Below are positions 63,932-64,000 of a stretch of 64,000 bases of DNA, piece after piece. This DNA is from Bradyrhizobium guangdongense (lineage in GTDB: Bacteria > Pseudomonadota > Alphaproteobacteria > Rhizobiales > Xanthobacteraceae), in contig NZ_CP030051.1 of assembly GCF_004114975.1 (NCBI RefSeq), positions 496,001 through 560,000 of the forward strand, written 5' to 3'. Positions within the stretch are counted from its first letter, which is position 1. Each line of letters opens with the position of its first letter. The translations under genes were made by a program, and so were the position numbers. The notes beneath the pieces were generated by a model. That model worked only from the letters and a program-made list of their open reading frames with translations. It did no database searches and was not told where the DNA came from.

Positions 63932-64000
63932 ATGAAATCGGAACTCGCTGAACTGGATCAGAAGCGTCCCATGCCGGATGATGAAGCGCCCGATGCTGTG
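63932..64000 (+). CDS. Start of an unidentified gene, cut by the window end
   Basis: ATG 63932-63934 opens a frame that runs to the edge (23 codons, MKSELAELDQKRPMPDDEAPDAV). It begins three bases after the transporter stop. It is hydrophilic and acidic. Too little is present to assign a family. Confidence 0.5.
   Translation, partial: MKSELAELDQKRPMPDDEAPDAV

Overview
The window is a piece of an alphaproteobacterial chromosome, most likely Bradyrhizobium or a close relative. The grounds are the very high GC content, the dense gene packing, several families of intergenic palindromes typical of that group, and the gene content: homogentisate catabolism, form II Cox-type molybdenum hydroxylase, lanthanide-type PQQ dehydrogenase, DUF2783, DUF3175 and DUF1272. 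I see no tRNA, rRNA, CRISPR array, insertion sequence, prophage or integrase. The two ends cut through a class V aminotransferase (left) and an unidentified gene (right).

Layout. 1-16.4 kb holds mixed housekeeping and envelope genes: aminotransferase, secreted nuclease, a large unknown protein, a caspase-fold protein lacking both catalytic residues, an orphan RND adaptor, a PAS protein, a beta-propeller lactonase, several very small proteins, a GMC oxidoreductase, a divergent NmrA-like/LysR pair and a GGDEF-EAL protein. 16.6-25 kb holds envelope and signalling genes: LysM protein, Spy-like protein, a membrane adenylate/guanylate cyclase and AsmA. 25.2-34.9 kb holds a Crp/Fnr regulator, an RND efflux operon, an OmpA protein, a second degenerate caspase with TPRs, an AHL-lactonase-like hydrolase, and a cytochrome c'-like protein divergent from a second Crp/Fnr regulator. 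Three CRP-type palindromes sit in this part.

35.0-43.4 kb is an aromatic (tyrosine/phenylacetate-type) catabolic island. A MarR regulator is divergent from an FAD monooxygenase, DUF2783 protein, MBL hydrolase, hmgA and fahA; a DUF1272 protein and an Lrp regulator divergent from hppD follow. It converts 4-hydroxyphenylpyruvate to homogentisate, then to maleyl- and fumarylacetoacetate, then to fumarate plus acetoacetate. The isomerase step (maiA) is not in the window. 43.5-49.7 kb carries a CoA-transferase/racemase and a coxSLM operon with a strong terminator and a divergent coxG.

50.0-61.9 kb is an alcohol-oxidation and sensing island. It has a XoxF-like PQQ dehydrogenase with the extra aspartate of lanthanide enzymes, a single protein joining a XoxJ-like binding domain to a cytochrome c, two tandem NarL-type response regulators, a hybrid histidine kinase, a FIST-domain sensor, and two tandem chemoreceptors whose signalling halves are almost identical in DNA. 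The window ends with a DUF3175 protein, an MFS transporter and a truncated gene start.
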